The translations under genes and the position numbers were made by a program. This document shows, piece after piece, positions 35,624-45,806 of a DNA stretch of 64,000 nt (position 1 is its first letter; every line of letters starts with the position of its first letter). The notes beneath the pieces were generated by a model. The model saw nothing but the letters and a program-made list of their open reading frames with translations. It did not search any database and was not told where the DNA came from. The stretch comes from an uncultured Paracoccaceae bacterium (GTDB taxonomy: Bacteria; Pseudomonadota; Alphaproteobacteria; Rhodobacterales; Rhodobacteraceae). The stretch covers positions 1 to 64,000 of the forward strand of contig CANMIX010000017.1 of assembly GCA_947497985.1 (NCBI GenBank), read 5' to 3'.

Positions 35624-37498
35624 TCAGGATGTGGCTTGCGTGGCCAATTTGATCCCATCGCCTTCGACCCAATGGGCAATCAGGGCACGCGCGGCCTCGG
35701 CATCATTGCTGGCCACCGCCTGACGCAACGCCCGCATGAAAGACGCCACTTCGATCTCAGAGATCACCGCCTCATGGGCGCAGAAGATCTTGGGATGACG
35801 GGTCAACATCAGCTCATCCGTCAGCGTCAGCTCTTCTTCCATCTTCTCGCCGGGGCGTAACCCGATGATCTCAATCGGAATGTCCCCCTCGGGGTGGGCC
35901 TCATCGCGCACGGTATAGCCGGCACTTTCGATCACCTGACGGGCCAATTGAATGATTGGCACCGGTTTGCCCATATCCAGCACAAAGACCTCGCCGCCTT
36001 TGGCATCAGCGCCTGCCGTCAAAACCAGCTGCACCGCTTCCTGGATGGTCATAAAGAACCGGCGCACATTGGGATCGGTCACCGTCACCGGACCACCACG
36101 TGCCACCTGTTCCTGAAACAGCGGAATGACCGAACCGGATGAGCCCAGCACATTGCCAAAGCGCACCATCGTATAGACCGTATGCGGGCTGCGGCTGGCC
36201 ATATCTTGCAACACCAGCTCTGCCATGCGTTTGGAGGCGCCCATCACATTGGTCGGGCGCACCGCTTTGTCGGATGAAATCAGGATAAAGCGGTCGACGC
36301 CAAAATCCCCGGCCACCCGCGCCAGCGTCCGGGTGCCAAAGACATTGTTGGCCAACCCCGCCAGCGGATTTTCTTCGACCAGGGGCACATGTTTATAGGC
36401 CGCCGCATGCAGCACCACCCGCACCTGATGGCGGTCCAGAACTTCGCGCACCTGACGCGGATCGGTCACCGATCCCAGCACCGCAACCAATTCGATACCC
36501 TGCGCGCGGGCCTGACTGCACAGCTCCTGGTGGATGGTATAAAGCGCCAGTTCCGACAATTCATACAGAACCACTTTAGTGGGGCGGCAGGCCATCACCT
36601 GACGACACAGTTCAGACCCGATGGAGCCCCCCGCGCCTGACACCAGCACCACCTTGTCCCGATAAGCATTGGCCGCCTCGGCCAGGGGCACATCATGGGC
36701 CCGCCGGCCTAGGAAATTCTTGGGCGCTACCGGTTTCAGCTTTTCCACCAGCGCTTCGGTTCCGACCAATTGAGCAAAGGACGGCAGCGCCTGCACATCC
36801 AGCCTCATGGCTTGCAAGCGCTGGATGATCTTCGCTTGTTTGGGCTGGCTTTGTGAGGGCATCGCCAGCAGCACGCGGGCAATCTGGCGGGATTGCACCA
36901 ATTCCTCGATCCGGGCGGGGGAAAACACCGGCAGGCCAACCAATGTCATGCCCTGCAGCGATTTATTGTCATCAACAAAAGCAACCGGATCGATCCAGTC
37001 ATGGCTGCGCAGCGCCTGCGCCAGCTGGGTGCCCGTGGCCCCTGCCCCATAGATCAAGACCCGACTGCGCGGTTGCGCACGGCGGTAGATCGACATCACA
37101 ATCTGAAACAACACCGCCCGCACCGCCACCATGGCGATAAAATAGATCAGCGCAAAGACCACATAGGTGCCCATCGGCAGCGCCGGGCCAAACACCAACG
37201 TTGTGGCCGCCAAAGTCCCGCAGGCAAACAACGCCACCAGAGCCGTCATCCCCACCGCATGGCGTTCATAGGCATTGAGCTGCACATGCGGCAGCCCCAA
37301 CCACAAGGCAAACAGGGCAGAAAAGACCATCACATAAGGTAGCACTGGCAAGCTGCTGCCCAAAAGATTCAGGGCCGGGACCGGCAGGTTTTGTACGGAG
37401 AATGCAAAGACAAGTGCTAGGGGCAGCAGCAGCAAATCGATGCTTAAGAAAATATAAGATTTTTGCGCCCGCGTCAGCGCGCTCAGCAGTCGAAACAT
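35624..37498 (-). CDS. CapD/WbpM-like nucleotide-sugar 4,6-dehydratase
   Basis: A 624-residue membrane-anchored enzyme. Four hydrophobic segments occupy residues 15-130, a CoA-binding-like Rossmann domain follows (VLIYGAGATGTQLAQALRS), then the catalytic SDR domain with VSGAGGSIGSELCRQ near residue 290, HAAAYKHVPLVEENP, and the ISSDKAVRPTNVMGASKRMAEL segment. WbpM/CapD/PglF enzymes convert UDP-GlcNAc to the 4-keto-6-deoxy sugar used for QuiNAc, FucNAc or bacillosamine. Its stop lies 77 bases upstream of the YjbH start on the same strand. Confidence 0.9.
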   Translation of the reverse strand: MFRLLSALTRAQKSYIFLSIDLLLLPLALVFAFSVQNLPVPALNLLGSSLPVLPYVMVFSALFALWLGLPHVQLNAYERHAVGMTALVALFACGTLAATTLVFGPALPMGTYVVFALIYFIAMVAVRAVLFQIVMSIYRRAQPRSRVLIYGAGATGTQLAQALRSHDWIDPVAFVDDNKSLQGMTLVGLPVFSPARIEELVQSRQIARVLLAMPSQSQPKQAKIIQRLQAMRLDVQALPSFAQLVGTEALVEKLKPVAPKNFLGRRAHDVPLAEAANAYRDKVVLVSGAGGSIGSELCRQVMACRPTKVVLYELSELALYTIHQELCSQARAQGIELVAVLGSVTDPRQVREVLDRHQVRVVLHAAAYKHVPLVEENPLAGLANNVFGTRTLARVAGDFGVDRFILISSDKAVRPTNVMGASKRMAELVLQDMASRSPHTVYTMVRFGNVLGSSGSVIPLFQEQVARGGPVTVTDPNVRRFFMTIQEAVQLVLTAGADAKGGEVFVLDMGKPVPIIQLARQVIESAGYTVRDEAHPEGDIPIEIIGLRPGEKMEEELTLTDELMLTRHPKIFCAHEAVISEIEVASFMRALRQAVASNDAEAARALIAHWVEGDGIKLATQATS

Positions 37499-37882
37499 TC
37501 GTGTCCCACCCTCCCTCAGCGGGGAGGTTTTAGTTTAAGCCCTTCCAGCCTTAGGGCCGAAAACGTTAATTCTTATTAAACATCTGCCGCGAGATAGCGC
37601 GTCAGACTGGCGGCAGGGCATATTTTATTTCCAAGCCTGAAAATGCGCCGACGATACCCGCTTACCTTCTCATCTCCACTCAAATCACAAGCGCACACTT
37701 TGGTGTTAGTTTTTATTTGCACTGCAGAAAAATACCACCATTTATGCGCAAGATTGCGCCACTTGCATGGGGTCTTACCATCAATCTGAACCACGCAACC
37801 CCTGGTTGCAATCCTAATTTTCACACCATATGAAATTGGTCACAAGGACGGGCTTCAAAATCTGGAGGCGTTTCCCGCCTGG
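37499..37882. other. 384-bp intergenic region with promoter and terminator elements
   Basis: No convincing gene was found; an 82-codon leftward frame here has no recognisable protein character. Near the middle, GCGCAA-GA-TTGCGC (37746-37759) is a perfect inverted repeat and may be an operator. At the right edge, AGGCG and CGCCT (about 37865-37880) form a small hairpin followed on the minus strand by ATTTTG, a likely terminator for the sugar transferase gene. The region between should hold the promoter of the CapD/WbpM-like gene. Confidence 0.5.
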
Positions 37883-38494
37883 CTACCCCCGCCGCAGCAG
37901 GTTGCCAATGGTCTGGAACACCAGATCAAAATCATACCACATGCTTTGATGGCGCTGATAAATCAGATCCAGCCGCGCCTTGGTCGGCACGCAGGTGCGC
38001 GAATAGACCGCATCGGTCTCCTCACGGCTGGCACAGCGCTCCAGAAGCGCGCTTTCATGTTTGTGATAGACGATCGAGGCCAGCCCGGTGACACCGGGGC
38101 GCGATTTCAGCACCTCGTTATAGATCTCAGGATAGGCTTCCACATATTGGCGCAGGGGCGGGCGTGGTCCCACAAAGGACAGATCGCCGCGTAAGATATT
38201 CCACAGCTGCGGAAATTCATCCAATCGTTTGGAGCGTAGCCAGGCGCCGGTCTTGGTGATCCGCGCCGATTTATCGCCACCCGACACGCCGCTGTCTTCG
38301 TCGACCACGGTCATGGTGCGCAATTTCCACAAGGCAAAGGGCTCGGTCGGGGTTTTCATCCGCTCGGCCACATAAAACAGCGGCCTTCCCTCCTTGAGCA
38401 GCAGCCAGATCACCAGCAACAGCAACACCGGCCCCAGGATCACAATCAGCAATGTAACAAAAAACAGATCAAACAGCCGTTTGCTCCAGGTCAT
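37883..38494 (-). CDS. Undecaprenyl-phosphate sugar phosphotransferase (PF02397 type)
   Basis: About 203 residues. One N-terminal hydrophobic hairpin (LFDLFFVTLLIVILGPVLLLL) is followed by the catalytic domain: FALWKLRTM, LDEFPQLWNILRGDLSFVGPRP and SRPGVTGLASI. This is the short monotopic PglC/WbaP-C form. It starts a repeat unit by moving a sugar 1-phosphate to undecaprenyl phosphate. A long in-frame upstream extension overlaps the epimerase gene and was rejected. The 4-keto-6-deoxy-sugar enzymes next door suggest an amino sugar first. Confidence 0.9.
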   Translation of the reverse strand: MTWSKRLFDLFFVTLLIVILGPVLLLLVIWLLLKEGRPLFYVAERMKTPTEPFALWKLRTMTVVDEDSGVSGGDKSARITKTGAWLRSKRLDEFPQLWNILRGDLSFVGPRPPLRQYVEAYPEIYNEVLKSRPGVTGLASIVYHKHESALLERCASREETDAVYSRTCVPTKARLDLIYQRHQSMWYDFDLVFQTIGNLLRRG

Positions 38495-38522
38495 CGAAAT
38501 CCCTCGCCTTCCAATTGCCCCC

Positions 38523-39389
38523 TTATTGGCAGAAGCCGTACCATTGCGCCACCAGGCTGATGCCACAGGCCGGAACCAGCTCGGTTTCCAGACAGGATTG
38601 CAGCAGCGCAAGGTCCAAAACCACCTCAGCGATGGCCCCGTCCGGGGCGGGACGGGTGGTAAATGCCAGCTCGGCACCCGCCAGCAGCTCTCCCATCTCA
38701 ATCGGGCGCGGCTGCGCCACATTCAGAGCCGGTGGCAGATCGGGCACCCGCAACAAGACGTCAATGGCATGGGCCAGCGCCTGCACCCCGATATAGCTGC
38801 GCCGGGGCGTGGTGCCATCGGGGAACTGATCCAGGGTGAAACCAGGTTTCCAACCGCCTAGGATCGCATCAAACCCGGCCACATTGCCAATGCGCAAAGC
38901 ACAGACCTGCACCCCCAACGCACGCCCACGGGCCTGGGCGGCGGCCTCCATCTCGGCCTTGGCCTGCCCATAAGGGTTGGTCGGGCGCAAAGGTTGATCC
39001 TCGCGCATGGGGCCTTTGGCGGCACCATATACAGCCGCCGAAGAGGCCAGAAACACCCGCACGCATCCCGCATCTGCGGCAGCTTCGATGGCGGCAAGTG
39101 CCAGGCGGCTGTTGTCCGCCAAATCACCCCCGACGCCGTTATGTCGCGCCCTATTCCGCCCGGGCACCACCCCTGCCAGGCAGACAATCTGGCCACAGCC
39201 CTGCGCCGCCGCGCGCAACGCCTCGGGAGCTTCCAGGGGGGCAAAGACATGCCACGCGTCCTGGGTATCTTCGGGGATCTCGCGCGCCTGCAGGCGCAAC
39301 CCTTGCGGTGCAAATCGGCGCAACGCCTGCCCAATTCGACCGTTTGCGCCTAAAATCAAGGTCGGGCTGGTGGTGTATTGCGTGCTCAT
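38523..39389 (-). CDS. NAD-dependent epimerase/dehydratase (extended SDR)
   Basis: A 288-residue extended SDR. The Rossmann motif is LILGANGRIGQALRRF, the active-site serine lies in VFLASSAAVYG, and the catalytic Tyr-Lys pair is in NPYGQAKAEME. It lies 28 bases upstream of the sugar transferase on the same strand, so the product is probably the sugar nucleotide that this transferase uses. It may act as the 4-reductase/epimerase after the CapD/WbpM-like dehydratase (as WbpV/WbgZ-like partners do). The exact reaction is inferred. Confidence 0.8.
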   Translation of the reverse strand: MSTQYTTSPTLILGANGRIGQALRRFAPQGLRLQAREIPEDTQDAWHVFAPLEAPEALRAAAQGCGQIVCLAGVVPGRNRARHNGVGGDLADNSRLALAAIEAAADAGCVRVFLASSAAVYGAAKGPMREDQPLRPTNPYGQAKAEMEAAAQARGRALGVQVCALRIGNVAGFDAILGGWKPGFTLDQFPDGTTPRRSYIGVQALAHAIDVLLRVPDLPPALNVAQPRPIEMGELLAGAELAFTTRPAPDGAIAEVVLDLALLQSCLETELVPACGISLVAQWYGFCQ

Positions 39390-39491
39390 TATGCAGCGTC
39401 TTTCATTGTGATCCTGGCGTGTGTTGACGCATGTGCCACGCAGGCTATCTTGCGACCACCCAAATTTAAGATTTTTCTGACTGGATTCTCA
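39390..39491. promoter_or_regulatory. Divergent promoter region, epimerase / Wza-KpsD-like gene
   Basis: About 100 bases separate two divergent starts. The right half (AAATTTAAGATTTTT) is AT-rich and suits a promoter for the export lipoprotein. No clear operator was found. Confidence 0.4.
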
Positions 39492-40607
39492 ATGCTCCGC
39501 ATCCTGTCCGTCGCCGCGCTTGCGGGTCTGACCCTTCTGCCCACCGCCTGCAGCCGCCTGCCCGGAGGCGCCCCTGCCAGCCGTGAGATCCTGCGTGAAG
39601 CCCAGGACGTGGATGCCGATTTTGCCTTATACCCCGTCACCCGTGCCTTTTTGCCCAGCGTCGAACATTGGCCCGCCACCGGCCGACAAGAGCACCTCAG
39701 CTGGATTGGCCGCACCCAAGGGGCCAAGACCCAACATATTCAACCTGGCGATCTGTTGACGATGCAGATCTGGGACAGCGGAGACAACTCACTGCTGACC
39801 GCGCCTTTGCAAAAAGTGGCGCAGCTACAGGACATAAAAGTGGCCGGCGATGGCACCGTGTTTATGCCCTATGTCGGCAAGGTTTCGGTGCGCGGGTTGA
39901 CGCCCGATCTGGCGCGCGAACGCCTGCAAGAGGCATTGGAAGAAATCGTGCCCAATGCGCAATTGCAGCTGAGCCTCAGTGAAGGGCGCAACAATTCGGT
40001 TGATCTGGTCTCGGGCGTGGCGCGTCCTGGCACCTATCCGATGCCGGATCGCAATTACACGGTTCTGGGGCTGATCTCCGCCGGGGGCGGCATCGGGCTC
40101 AACCTCAACAATCCACAGATCCGTCTGGTGCGGGACAATCAGATCTATGGCACCTCGGTCGAAAATCTGCTGAACAACCCCACATTAGACACGTTATTGC
40201 GCGGCGGTGACCGGGTGTTTGTGGAAGAAGACGAACGCTATTTCCTGTCCTTTGGCGCCACCGGCACCGAGGCACAGCATACTTTCAGCCAGGATGATAT
40301 GTCAGCGATGGATGCCATTTCGGTGGCCGGCGGGCTGTCGGATCGCAATGCCGATCCCAAAGGCATCCTGATCCTGCGCGAATACCCCAATTCCGCCATC
40401 GCCCCCGGCGAACGCGGTCCCCGCAAAAACCGGGTGGTGTTTTCCTTGGATCTGACCACGGCCGACGGGCTGTTTTCGGCGCGCCAGTTTGAAATCCAAC
40501 CCCAGGACCTGGTGATGGCGACCGAAGCACCGATTACGGATGTGCTGACGATCTCCTCGATCTTTGGCAGTTTCGTGGGCGTCTTCAACACCGCAGGCAA
40601 TATCTAA
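39492..40607 (+). CDS. Polysaccharide export lipoprotein (Wza/KpsD-like OPX)
   Basis: About 371 residues. The start gives the lipoprotein signal MLRILSVAALAGLTLLPTAC (lipobox PTAC); an upstream extension would add a non-conserved leader. A Poly_export domain follows (IQPGDLLTMQIWDSG, DGTVFMPYVGKVSVRG), then two SLBB-like units (VSGVARPGTYPMPDRNYTVL and YFLSFGATGTEAQHTFS). It forms the outer-membrane exit of a capsule or EPS exporter. It is the second OPX gene of the window and, having a lipid anchor, is better suited to a Wza/KpsD role, perhaps with the KpsMTE genes at 54-57 kb. Confidence 0.88.
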   Translation: MLRILSVAALAGLTLLPTACSRLPGGAPASREILREAQDVDADFALYPVTRAFLPSVEHWPATGRQEHLSWIGRTQGAKTQHIQPGDLLTMQIWDSGDNSLLTAPLQKVAQLQDIKVAGDGTVFMPYVGKVSVRGLTPDLARERLQEALEEIVPNAQLQLSLSEGRNNSVDLVSGVARPGTYPMPDRNYTVLGLISAGGGIGLNLNNPQIRLVRDNQIYGTSVENLLNNPTLDTLLRGGDRVFVEEDERYFLSFGATGTEAQHTFSQDDMSAMDAISVAGGLSDRNADPKGILILREYPNSAIAPGERGPRKNRVVFSLDLTTADGLFSARQFEIQPQDLVMATEAPITDVLTISSIFGSFVGVFNTAGNI

Positions 40608-40627
40608 AGCTGATCTGAAAAACAGGT

Positions 40628-40657
40628 CTCTAAACCGGAGATTTTCCCGGTTTAGAG
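40628..40657. terminator. Perfect bidirectional terminator hairpin
   Basis: CTCTAAACCGG and CCGGTTTAGAG form a perfect 11-bp stem with an eight-base loop. It lies between the convergent stops of the export lipoprotein and the GT4 gene and probably stops transcription from both sides. Confidence 0.75.
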
Positions 40658-40666
40658 CGTGAAGCG

Positions 40667-41917
40667 CTACGGCAGTTTCACCTGTGCACCAGATGTCACC
40701 AGACTGTTCATCCGGCCCAGATGTTCGGGCAGGCATCGGGTCAGGAAGTCGTATTTCTCCACCACATGGGCGCGGGCATTGGGGCCGAGGTGGGCGTAGT
40801 CATCTGGGTGGGCCAGCACCTCAACCACCTGTTTGGCCAGGGCTTGGGGGTCAAAGAAGTCCACCAACAGGCCGGTCTCCCCATGACGGATGGCCTCGCG
40901 CACCGGCGCCACATCGGTGGCCACCATCGTCGCCCCCATCGACATCGCCTCAAGGCACGACCAGCTGAGCACAAATGGCATGGTCAGATACAGATGACAG
41001 CGGCTGATCTGGATCACCTGCTGATAGGCGTCATAGGGCACCTGGCCGAGGAAATGCACCCGGCTCCAATCCACCCGGTGGCCCAGCTCTTCCTCCATTT
41101 CGCCGCGCAGGCCGCCCTTGTGGGTGCTCGCCTTGCCGTATGAGGTGCCATTGCCGCCAATCACCAGCACCCGCGCATCGGGGCGCGCCTCCAAGATCTC
41201 GGGCAGCGCCCGCATAAACACATGGAACCCCCGCGTGCGTTCCAGATTGCGCGCCATAAAGGTCAGCACCTCATCGTCGCGCGTAATCGGCCGATCCAGA
41301 CGCCCCAGCGACAGGCTGACATCGGGGTTGGGTTTCAACAGATCGGTGCGGATGCCGTCGTGACAGGTATAGAAATGATCGTGGAAACGGGCCGGGAAAC
41401 TGTCGCGCTGCCAGGTGGTCGGCACCGTGCCCAGATCCACCGCATCCAGATTTGCATTGGGCACCGCATTGCGGGCGCGCAGAAAGAATTTGCTGTGTTC
41501 GTTGGGCGGATCTTCGGGGTCAAAACCCACCGGACCACCCTCGTTCAGATAATAATATTCAAAGAAGCCCAGAACCGGCACATCCGGCAGCACATCCTTC
41601 ATGAACAGCAATTCACCCCAGCCCGTATGGCCCAGGATGATATCGGGTTTGAACCCGTCTTCGCGCCACAGCCTCTCGGCCGCTTGCGCCGCGCCAAGAC
41701 CCGCACCCGTCGCCTCTTCCCAGACTTTGGACAGCCCATAGGCATCCTTGTCCGGGCGGTGATGGGTCTTGTACTGCACGGTCTTCACGCCCTTGAACTG
41801 AGGGGCGGGGTGGCGCTGGGTCAAAAACACCAGCTCATGCTCCTTTTGTGCCGCCAGCCATTGGATCATCTCCCGATATTGGCCGGGCATATTCTGGTGC
41901 ACAAAAAGGATTTTCAT
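40667..41917 (-). CDS. Glycosyltransferase family 4
   Basis: A 416-residue GT-B enzyme. The N-terminus MKILFVHQNMPGQYREM is typical of GT4 'group 1' enzymes. The C-terminal half has FMARNLERTRGFHVFMRALPEIL, VLVIGGNGTSYG, and the E-x7-E region in SWSCLEAMSMGATMVATDV. It is the last gene of the leftward rml operon, nine bases after rmlA, so it is a good candidate for the rhamnosyltransferase. That specificity is inferred from position. Confidence 0.88.
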   Translation of the reverse strand: MKILFVHQNMPGQYREMIQWLAAQKEHELVFLTQRHPAPQFKGVKTVQYKTHHRPDKDAYGLSKVWEEATGAGLGAAQAAERLWREDGFKPDIILGHTGWGELLFMKDVLPDVPVLGFFEYYYLNEGGPVGFDPEDPPNEHSKFFLRARNAVPNANLDAVDLGTVPTTWQRDSFPARFHDHFYTCHDGIRTDLLKPNPDVSLSLGRLDRPITRDDEVLTFMARNLERTRGFHVFMRALPEILEARPDARVLVIGGNGTSYGKASTHKGGLRGEMEEELGHRVDWSRVHFLGQVPYDAYQQVIQISRCHLYLTMPFVLSWSCLEAMSMGATMVATDVAPVREAIRHGETGLLVDFFDPQALAKQVVEVLAHPDDYAHLGPNARAHVVEKYDFLTRCLPEHLGRMNSLVTSGAQVKLP

Positions 41918-41926
41918 GGAAAAGTC

Positions 41927-42820
41927 TTACTCCAAAAGCTTGGCCAAATAAGCGCCATAGGCGTTTTTCTTCAGCATTTCCGCCCGTTGTGCAAGCGCCT
42001 CTGCTGAAATCCACCCCTGTTCAAAGGCGATCTCTTCCAGGCAGCCGGTTTGCAGGCCTTGGCGCTCTTGCAATGTGCGCACAAAATTTCCCGCATCCAG
42101 CAGCGAGGCATGGGTGCCGGTGTCCAGCCAAGCATAACCGCGGCCCATGGTTTCAACGCTCAACGCGCCTTCATCCAGATAGGTCTGCAGCAGATCGGTG
42201 ATCTCCAATTCACCGCGCGGCGAGGGTTTCACGGCGCGGGCGCGCGCAGGCGCGGTGCCATCCAGGAAATACAGCCCGGTGACCGCATAGTTTGACGGCG
42301 GCACGGGCGGCTTTTCAATGATCTCGCGCGCCTGGCCTTTGTCGTCGAAATCCACCACACCATAGCGTTCCGGATCCGCCACGTGATAGCCAAAGACGGT
42401 GCCACCCACAGGCTTCTGATCGGCCGCGGCCAGAAGGTCCGGCAAACCGTGGCCAAAGAAGATATTGTCGCCCAGCACCAAGGCAGAAGGCGCGCCATCC
42501 AAAAAGTCCTCGGCCAGGATAAAGGCCTGCGCCAGACCATCGGGGGAGGGTTGCTCCACATAGGTAAACTCCACCCCCCATTGGCTGCCATCGCCCAGCG
42601 TGCGTTTGAACTGCGCCTGATCCTGCGGCGTGGTGATCACGCAGATCTCGCGGATGCCTGCCAGCATCAACACAGAGATCGGGTAATAGATCATCGGCTT
42701 GTCATAGATCGGCAACAGCTGTTTGGAGACCCCCATCGTAATAGGGTACAGCCGGGTGCCGGAGCCGCCGGCCAGAATAATACCTTTGCGCTGTGTGCTT
42801 TCTGTGGTGGCTGTCGTCAT
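41927..42820 (-). CDS. rmlA: Glucose-1-phosphate thymidylyltransferase
   Basis: A 297-residue nucleotidyltransferase. [22 protein letters not shown] is the nucleotide-binding signature, [11 protein letters not shown] the metal-binding region, and YAWLDTGTH a conserved C-terminal motif. It makes dTDP-glucose from dTTP and glucose 1-phosphate, the first step of dTDP-L-rhamnose synthesis. Its start overlaps the rmlD stop (ATGA), so the two are translationally coupled. By knowledge of Phaeobacter, loss of this pathway on the biofilm plasmid abolishes attachment. Confidence 0.95.
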   Translation of the reverse strand: MTTATTESTQRKGIILAGGSGTRLYPITMGVSKQLLPIYDKPMIYYPISVLMLAGIREICVITTPQDQAQFKRTLGDGSQWGVEFTYVEQPSPDGLAQAFILAEDFLDGAPSALVLGDNIFFGHGLPDLLAAADQKPVGGTVFGYHVADPERYGVVDFDDKGQAREIIEKPPVPPSNYAVTGLYFLDGTAPARARAVKPSPRGELEITDLLQTYLDEGALSVETMGRGYAWLDTGTHASLLDAGNFVRTLQERQGLQTGCLEEIAFEQGWISAEALAQRAEMLKKNAYGAYLAKLLE

Positions 42821-43668
42821 GACGTCGCTCCCAAGTCTTTCAAAATATCACCAAGGCCTCGCCGCCAATCTGGCTGAGCAATGCCAAAAACAGTCTCTAA
42901 TGCGGTGCAATCCAGTCGCGAATTCAAAGGCCGGACCGCAGGTGTTGGATAGGCGGTGGTGGGGATATCCTCAACCGCGCATGTGGTGCCGCTTTGCGCA
43001 AATATCTCACGGGCGAAATCCGCCCAGCTGGCGAGTGGCGCGCCCTGAAAATGATAGGTTCCGGATTTTGCAGCATCTGCCACCAGCTGGCGTGCCATCT
43101 CCGCGCAGGCGACGGCAATATCGCGGGCTGGGGTCGGCGCGCCGATCTGGTCGGCAATGATCGTCAGCTTGTCGCGCTCCGCGCCCAAGCGCAGCATGGT
43201 TTTGACAAAGTTATTCCCGTGACACGAAACCACCCAAGAGGTGCGCAGGATCGCAAATGGCCCACCTGCCGCACGCACCGCCTCTTCACCCGCCAGTTTC
43301 GAGCGCCCATAGGCATTGGGCGGGTCCACCGGATCGGCAGGCGTCCAAGGCGTGTCGCCGTCACCGGCAAAGACATAATCGGTGGAGATATGAACCAGAG
43401 GAATGCCTAAATCCGCACAGGTCCTCGCCATGGCCCCCGGCGCCACCCCGTTGATCACAGAGGCCAGATCTTCTTCTGCCTCCGCCTTATCCACGGCCGT
43501 ATAGGCGGCGGCATTGATCACGGCGTCGGGTTTGCGCGCCTCAATCAGCGCCGCACAGGCTGCAGGGTCAGACAGATCCGCCAGATCGCGCCCCACACAG
43601 GTCACGCCTTCATGGCGCGCCAATTCCTGCGCCACCTGTCCGGTTTTGCCAAAGACCAGAATGTTCAT
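42817..43668 (-). CDS. rmlD: dTDP-4-dehydrorhamnose reductase
   Basis: A 283-residue [17 protein letters not shown] at the N-terminus, [28 protein letters not shown], and the catalytic [10 protein letters not shown]. It reduces the 4-keto group in the last step to dTDP-L-rhamnose. It starts one base after the stop of the inserted DUF457-like gene and overlaps rmlA, so it is translated in a coupled series. Confidence 0.95.
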   Translation of the reverse strand: MNILVFGKTGQVAQELARHEGVTCVGRDLADLSDPAACAALIEARKPDAVINAAAYTAVDKAEAEEDLASVINGVAPGAMARTCADLGIPLVHISTDYVFAGDGDTPWTPADPVDPPNAYGRSKLAGEEAVRAAGGPFAILRTSWVVSCHGNNFVKTMLRLGAERDKLTIIADQIGAPTPARDIAVACAEMARQLVADAAKSGTYHFQGAPLASWADFAREIFAQSGTTCAVEDIPTTAYPTPAVRPLNSRLDCTALETVFGIAQPDWRRGLGDILKDLGATS

Positions 43669-43669
43669 A

Positions 43670-44128
43670 TTACTTTCTCCTAACCCACAGCCAGATTGCG
43701 AGGCTCCAGATCATTAGCTCAGCCGCAAAGCTCCAGTGCAGCAGGAATGATAAGATCCAATGGTCCTGTGTCGCAGGAACCTGCACCAGACTGTAGAGTG
43801 TCATGTCAAAGGGGGCTCCCCACAGGATGCCGCCACTGAGGCTATCCAAAAGGAGATGCATGAAAATCGCGGCAAAGAAGAGGCCAGCCAAGGCCCCATA
43901 TCCGCGCCAAATGAATAGGGGCAGCACAAGCGCGCCTATGGCTGCCCAAAAGATGGGAATATGCACCCAATATCGGTGGTGATGAATGCGGCCTTGATCG
44001 ACCAGATAGAACCAAATCATGTCGAGGTCGGGAAGCACGCCACCGATCATCGCAACAGGTAGGCCCCACCGCATTTGCGGCCCCAAACGCCCCAAAACAT
44101 AGCCGGAGGGAAGGTGAGCCGTCAGCAT
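43670..44128 (-). CDS. YdjM/DUF457-like membrane protein (metal-dependent hydrolase-like)
   Basis: A 152-residue protein with four hydrophobic segments. It has the histidine/aspartate pattern of the YdjM/DUF457 membrane hydrolase family: AHLPSGYVLG near the start, GGVLPDLDMIWF, IHHHRYWVH and FMHLLLDS. It lies inside the rhamnose operon between rmlB and rmlD, one base from the rmlD start. Its role there is unknown. A stem-loop separates it from rmlB. Confidence 0.78.
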   Translation of the reverse strand: MLTAHLPSGYVLGRLGPQMRWGLPVAMIGGVLPDLDMIWFYLVDQGRIHHHRYWVHIPIFWAAIGALVLPLFIWRGYGALAGLFFAAIFMHLLLDSLSGGILWGAPFDMTLYSLVQVPATQDHWILSFLLHWSFAAELMIWSLAIWLWVRRK

Positions 44129-44236
44129 CTCTGCCGGTCCTTTCCCATCGCCATGATACTTTGGACGTCACGCATGTTGCTGTATTCCCGCTTTCTTCTT
44201 TTCCCAAATACTTCCGACCGTCTTTTGATCAGAGGC

Positions 44237-44259
44237 GGCAGGCCCTGAAAGGGCCTGCC
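44237..44259. terminator. Strong hairpin between rmlB and the DUF457-like gene
   Basis: GGCAGGCCCT and AGGGCCTGCC form a perfect 10-bp stem around a GAA loop. The T-tract (TTTTT) is on the rmlB side, so in the direction of the operon the stem is not followed by Ts. It may be a partial terminator or an mRNA-stability element that lowers expression of the distal rmlD-rmlA-GT4 part. Confidence 0.65.
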
Positions 44260-44263
44260 CTTT

Positions 44264-45316
44264 TTAAGCCTTCACGCCCAGACGTTCGCCAACCCCAGAC
44301 CGTTCTTGCAGCGCGCGCCACCAGGTCTCGTTGTCGAGATACCATTGCACGGTTTTCGCCAGACCTTCCTCAACCGTGACGCTGGGCCGCCAGCCCAGCT
44401 CATCGCGGATGCGGGTGGGATCGATCGCGTAACGGGCGTCATGGCCTGGGCGATCGGTCACAAAGGTGATCTGGTCGCTATAAGAGCCGCCGCCTGCCTT
44501 GGGGCGTTTCTCGTCCAGAATGGCACAAAGGGTCTTCACCAGTTCCAGATTGGTGCGCTCATTCTCGCCGCCGATATTATAGGCGCGGCCCAGTTCGCCT
44601 TTTTGCACCACCAACAGGAGCGCATCGGCGTGATCTTCCACATAAAGCCAGTCGCGGATGTTCGACCCATCGCCATAGATCGGCAGATCTTGACCCGTCA
44701 GCGCGTTGAGGATCACAACCGGGATCAGCTTTTCCGGGAAGTGGAAGGGGCCGTAGTTGTTGGAACAATTGGTCAGCACCACCGGCAATCCATAGGTCTC
44801 GCTCCACGCGCGCACCAGATGGTCGCTGGAGGCCTTGGACGCCGAATAGGGCGAACGCGGATCATAGGCGGTGTCTTCGGTGAACATCACGGATGGGTCA
44901 TTGGGCAGGCTGCCATAGACTTCATCGGTGGAGATATGGTGGAAGCGGAAAGCCTCGGGTTTGCCTTGATCGGTCCAATATTTGCGCGCGGCTTCCAGCA
45001 TATTATAGGTGCCGGTGATATTGGTCTCGATGAAATCGCCGGGACCATCGATGGAGCGGTCCACATGGCTTTCGGCAGCCAGATGCATCACCGCATCGGG
45101 CTGATGGGTCGCAAAGACCTGGTCCAGGGCGGCGCGATCGCGAATGTCGGCCTGTTCAAAGGCGTAATTGGCGTGTTCTGCAACGCTTGCCACGTTTTCC
45201 AGACAGGCCGCATAGGTCAGCGCATCTACATTCACCACGCTATGGCCCGCGGCAATGGCCTGACGCACCACAGCCGACCCAATAAAACCGGCCCCGCCGG
45301 TGACCAGAAGTTTCAT
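44264..45316 (-). CDS. rmlB: dTDP-glucose 4,6-dehydratase
   Basis: A 350-residue extended [49 protein letters not shown], and the catalytic [30 protein letters not shown] is also typical of RmlB. It makes dTDP-4-keto-6-deoxyglucose from the RmlA product. Its start overlaps the stop of the acetyltransferase gene (ATGA). Confidence 0.95.
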   Translation of the reverse strand: MKLLVTGGAGFIGSAVVRQAIAAGHSVVNVDALTYAACLENVASVAEHANYAFEQADIRDRAALDQVFATHQPDAVMHLAAESHVDRSIDGPGDFIETNITGTYNMLEAARKYWTDQGKPEAFRFHHISTDEVYGSLPNDPSVMFTEDTAYDPRSPYSASKASSDHLVRAWSETYGLPVVLTNCSNNYGPFHFPEKLIPVVILNALTGQDLPIYGDGSNIRDWLYVEDHADALLLVVQKGELGRAYNIGGENERTNLELVKTLCAILDEKRPKAGGGSYSDQITFVTDRPGHDARYAIDPTRIRDELGWRPSVTVEEGLAKTVQWYLDNETWWRALQERSGVGERLGVKA

Positions 45317-45801
45317 GGCTCTTCCTTTTGTTTAATCACCCGCGCCGGGGAGCCCACGGCCACCGCTCCGGCGGGAATATCGCTTAATACAACTGCATTG
45401 GCGCCAATCACCGCGTGATCGCCAATGACCACCGGGCCCAAAATCTTGGCCCCGGCCCCCACATCCACATGGCCGCCCAGACGCGGCGCGCCCGGTTTGT
45501 CGGCGATGGTGCCCAAGGTCACCTGCTGAAACAGCAGACAATTGGGGCCCACCTGAGCCTCGGGATGGATCACCAGCCCATTGGGATGGGGCAACAAGAG
45601 CCCGCCTGCAATCTGCGCATTGAGCGGAATATCCGCACCCGTCACCACAGACCAGAACCTGTGGCGCAGAACCGCCAGACGGCGGCGCAGCCCGTTATGG
45701 CGCTGATAGGCTCTGATGCTGTGCAACAGGGCGCGCGACGGCTGCCACCCCCCGGAGAGCGCTTCGCGGCTCCAATCCGGTTCCTGCGCCGACACGCCCA
45801 T
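45313..45801 (-). CDS. Serine O-acetyltransferase-like hexapeptide-repeat protein
   Basis: A 162-residue left-handed beta-helix acyltransferase of the CysE/colanic-acid-acetyltransferase type. The hexapeptide pattern is visible in [64 protein letters not shown] and VGSPARVI. It uses acetyl-CoA, probably to acetylate a sugar of the polymer. It lies inside the rml operon, five bases after rmlC and overlapping rmlB. Confidence 0.85.
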   Translation of the reverse strand: MGVSAQEPDWSREALSGGWQPSRALLHSIRAYQRHNGLRRRLAVLRHRFWSVVTGADIPLNAQIAGGLLLPHPNGLVIHPEAQVGPNCLLFQQVTLGTIADKPGAPRLGGHVDVGAGAKILGPVVIGDHAVIGANAVVLSDIPAGAVAVGSPARVIKQKEEP

Positions 45802-45806
45802 GCCGC

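Noticed and set aside
37576-37824. Leftward 82-codon frame in the CapD upstream region
   Set aside because: No family resemblance, no ribosome site and unusual composition; it lies in what should be a promoter.
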